Source: Rhopalosiphum padi (lineage: Eukaryota; Arthropoda; Insecta; Hemiptera; Aphididae). Taken from it: a stretch of DNA of 64,000 nucleotides. A program made the translations under genes and the position numbers. The notes under the pieces are model-generated. The model saw nothing but the letters and a program-made list of their open reading frames with translations. It did no database searches and was not told the origin of the DNA. Position 1 is the stretch's first letter. Every line of letters begins with the position of its first letter. The DNA lies in assembly GCF_020882245.1 (NCBI RefSeq), contig NC_083600.1:1736001-1800000 (forward strand), given 5' to 3'. This document shows positions 60,688-64,000 of the stretch, piece by piece.

Positions 60688-63600
60688 ATGCAGTTACTCT
60701 GCTTGTTGATATTTATAGGAGTTGCGCAAGTGAGATATTTTATTATTTTTTAGTGTATATTACATTCTTCCTAGTTACGATTTTCTTACAGCATACATAT
60801 AACTTCAATTAATTCAGATGAAAACAAAGTTAATAATTTATAAATTGATATTAATATATATATTAATATGATTATTACTATTAAGAATAATAAATACAAA
60901 AATAATGTTTTAGTTTCATGAATCATTTTGTGGTTTTGTATGGTTAAAGAAAACCTACTTTAGTAAAATGTAGATTGTAGATAATGTATAGTGCAAAATA
61001 ATTTGTATGCGTGAATACGCCAATACCCAAGTACTTACACTAAATGCATTTTTAAAACTATAAAACTATTCATTAAATTAAATGTGTAAAAATGTACTTA
61101 TATATATTTTTAGTAGTTATTGAATTTGTATTAAAAAAAATACTATAGTAATGCATTATTATTAGTAGCAAATGACCTGTAAAATAAAAATAAAATGTTT
61201 ATAATATTATATAAGAAAGTTGATAATAACGTATAAGTGTTGTAGGTATAGTGTACATGTTGGTATAACCTTTGTCTAAATCTAGTGCTGTAGCTTGATG
61301 AACATTATAATATGCATCAGGGAAATTTATTATAACATAAAATAGTTGGGACTTTTTTACGAGTATGAATTAATTCATTAATAATTCTCTCGGGATTTAA
61401 ATTTTTTCTAGTGTGAATATTTAGCTACTTATGGTTCATAGATCTATTGATATTTTAAGATTTTAAAATTTTCTAATTTTTATTTTTTTTTGGTTACCAC
61501 AGTATTATGTTTTAATATACATTATGTTATGCAATATTATCTCAAGTAAAATCACAGTATTCATTAATTTTTTAAAGACATCTAATTATTTTATTCACTG
61601 AAGTCCTGTTAGTGTATCGTAGCACTACAGTAGGTTTATATTATACATACTTATATATCTCAGTAGCTAAAATAGTAAAGCGTTACTTAGAATAATTTTT
61701 TTTCCTATAATTTTATAACCGCAATCAAATGAATTAATAAATATGTATACATTCATATCTCGCATAAAAGTAAAAAATGTAAGATGAGTGCTTTACATCT
61801 AGTATGTTGCCTGGATTCACTTTTTATTTTATTCATTACGGGTGATAAAGGCGGCCTATTATTATAATGCAATAAAATATTTAACTATATATTGTTAAGA
61901 TTTAATATTTAAAACTATTGATAATTATATAAAATAATTAAAAATTAATTAATTTAGATATTTATCGGACTAATGAAATATATTAAATTTAAATTTTTTA
62001 GTGTGATGATTCGACTGTATTGCCAACTTCTTTTGATAATTTGGGTGTACCAAATGCTGTCGAATATGTATCGTATTATCAATTATCAGTTCAAACATCA
62101 TATATAACTTCGGTTGAATGTATGTTATCATCAAATAATTATATACAAAGTGGATTTACTGAAATTGATAGTAGCTCAAATGATATTGCAACAAATTTAA
62201 TAACGACATTTAAAAATGACTTTGGAAGTTTAGAAAATATGATATTTGGCTTACAGAGTGATGTCGATAAAGAATCTCAAGACAAGCTTAATTCTGTATT
62301 GTACATGACAACCACCTATTACCAAACTAAACAGGTAACTGTTCAAAAAACAGAAACAACTCTCGGCCAAGTAACAGAAATACAACAAGCGCAATCAATT
62401 TTAACTGCAAGACGTTGTGAATCCGAATACATTAAATTTATGGATGACATTACAACGATAAAATCAAATTATAGTAGTGGACAGACTAGTGCAGATAATA
62501 TTAATAATAATCAATGGGCTACTCTGGTGAAACAGTATTACGACGCAAGACAAACTGTAGTTAGTAACACGAATGTGTACACATCAATTAGAGATGCGTT
62601 TTTGTTTGGTAGTGGAATCAATTTGTGTGAAGGATCTCAAAATACTGATCAATCATTACTGGTTAGTAAATATTGTTTTTTATTTTTTAAATTTATTTGC
62701 TTTATTAATTTAGATGATTTAATAAGTATCTAGAATTCTCGTATTTTTTTCTAGGATATATACAAAACTGATGATTTATCAACGTACTTTGGAAAAAATG
62801 ATAATAATGCATCCACATTATTTAGTCAGACGGTCACACAAATGTATAAAATTTATAAGAGCTCATTGACTGTTATTTATTTAAAATCTGTAGTTCATTC
62901 AGAAAGTGATTTAGCAATGCGAGTTACGATATGGCAACAAGTGAATTTAGTTCGAGCGAACTTTGAATATATGAGTCAAAATATAGACATGTTTATAACA
63001 ACAACAAAAACAGACGCTGAATCTACTTATGGTGCTGATTCTGATGAATATAAAAAAATAATGATAACCTTATATACTTGTGTGAATAAAATGCTTATAA
63101 CGGTTGTTAAATCTACTGAAGTGCATTATCGGCGAGCGTTGAACTTTAATCCCGATGGAAGTATGATTAAAACTGATTACAATCAATTTAAAATTGATAC
63201 AATTGATACATATTATAAAAATATTCTTTGGAGTAATCCTAATGCAGCTCGTTATGATATGCGTCTAATTAATGAAAAAGACTGTTCATTACCAACACCA
63301 GATATGTGTATACCACAGAATATGTACTCGTTACAAATAAATAAATTAATTTTTCAAACTTTTATATGTCAAATAAATAATATAAATGCACAAATAAAAA
63401 CAACGGAGTATGATAAATCAACTGTGGATTATTGGATATATGATAAAATTACAATAATAGAATTAAAAAACTCAATCGTATTTTCAAAGTGTTCAGTGAC
63501 TGTAAACAAAATTTTTATTATAAATAGTGCCACTTATACATATATTGTAATGACCACGGACCAAACGGACCAAAGTACTCAGACTACTGAAGTTCAAAAA

Positions 63601-64000
63601 GTTCTAGATCAAACTAAAAATGATGTAGTTGGAACACTATGTATACATACAAAGGAGTTAACTGAAACGTATAAAACTGTTGAGGTTTTTATGTATACGA
63701 ATAGTAATAATAAAAACGCCCCATCAATAGTATTTAAACCTAAAACTCCCACTTCATCACCGCAAGGTACCTCACCGACTTATCCAAATAGTAGCCCTTC
63801 TCCACAACCGGGAAGCCCAGGAGGTCCAGGAGGTCCAGGAGGTCCAGGAAGTACCCCAACTAGTACTCCTTCTTCACAACCGGGATCACCAGGAACTCCA
63901 AAAGGCTCACCGACTTATCCAAATAGTAGTCCTTCTCCACAACCGGGAAGCCCAGGAGGTCCAGGAGGTTCAGGAGGTCCAGGAGGTCCAGGAAGTACCC
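60688..64000 (+). CDS. Secreted protein with Pro/Gly/Ser repeat tail, unrecognised family, 3' partial
   Basis: Exons 60688-60729, 62002-62661 and 62755-64000 join in phase 0 and give 649 residues before the window ends, still open. The first exon encodes only a hydrophobic signal peptide (MQLLCLLIFIGVAQ); the mature protein would start near CDDSTVLPTS. Residues about 15-560 are polar, rich in Thr, Ser, Asn, Gln and Tyr, largely helical in appearance, with few Cys. From about residue 565 the protein turns into a Pro/Gly/Ser repeat (see 63740-64000). A small signal-peptide exon followed by large exons, and a low-complexity tail, resemble arthropod structural secretions (silk, salivary sheath or cuticle-associated). 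I cannot name the family. In an aphid a salivary or glandular product is a reasonable guess, no more. Confidence 0.8.
60730..62001 (+). other. First intron of the secreted-protein gene
   Basis: A 1.27-kb AT-rich intron (donor GTGAGA, acceptor TTTTTTAG) with no repeat element recognised. Confidence 0.8.
63740..64000 (+). repeat. Coding tandem repeat, 135-bp (45-residue) period
   Basis: TCACCGACTTATCCAAATAG at 63772 recurs at 63907, exactly 135 bp later. Each unit reads SPTYPNSSPSPQPGSPGGPG, with variable GGP triplets then STPTSTPSSQPG. Inside each unit, the 9-bp GGAGGTCCA (encoding GGP) is itself repeated three or more times. The array continues past the window edge. Confidence 0.9.

Overview
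The window is AT-rich eukaryotic DNA with small exons, GT-AG introns and many short transposon remnants. Base composition, repeat content and gene content point to a hemipteran insect, most likely an aphid. This is inference; no species marker is present. I found no operons, CRISPR arrays, tRNA or rRNA genes.

Layout. (1) 2803-21690, plus strand: a 22-exon SLC4-family bicarbonate transporter (Ndae1/NBC-like), with its 5' end missing; the exons found encode 1257 residues. (2) 21691-36188: about 14 kb without a recognisable host gene. It carries hAT-type insertions with target-site duplications, other repeats and a CpG-rich block just before the next gene. (3) 36189-39585, plus strand: a complete two-exon quiescin sulfhydryl oxidase (QSOX, 613 residues). 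(4) 41671-53315, minus strand: a complete 25-exon bifunctional glutamyl-prolyl-tRNA synthetase (EPRS, 1694 residues). It has seven WHEP linker domains encoded by an array of six almost identical 216-bp exons, and no N-terminal GST-like domain. (5) 53316-60687: intergenic, with a 647-bp hAT derivative about 400 bp upstream of the EPRS start codon and several foldback elements. (6) 60688-64000, plus strand: the 5' part of a gene for a secreted protein I do not recognise, whose C-terminal part becomes a Pro/Gly/Ser-rich tandem repeat and runs off the window.

The genes are functionally unrelated neighbours: ion transport, disulfide formation, tRNA charging and a secreted structural-type protein. 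In all three gene models whose exons could be joined to a stop codon, every splice phase fits and the total length is divisible by three (3774, 1842 and 5085 nt), which supports the models.

The most interesting points are the recently expanded WHEP exon array with homogenised introns, the EPRS lacking its GST-like domain, several insertions with exact 8-bp target-site duplications, large palindromic elements inside EPRS introns, and the unrecognised repeat-bearing secreted protein at the right edge.
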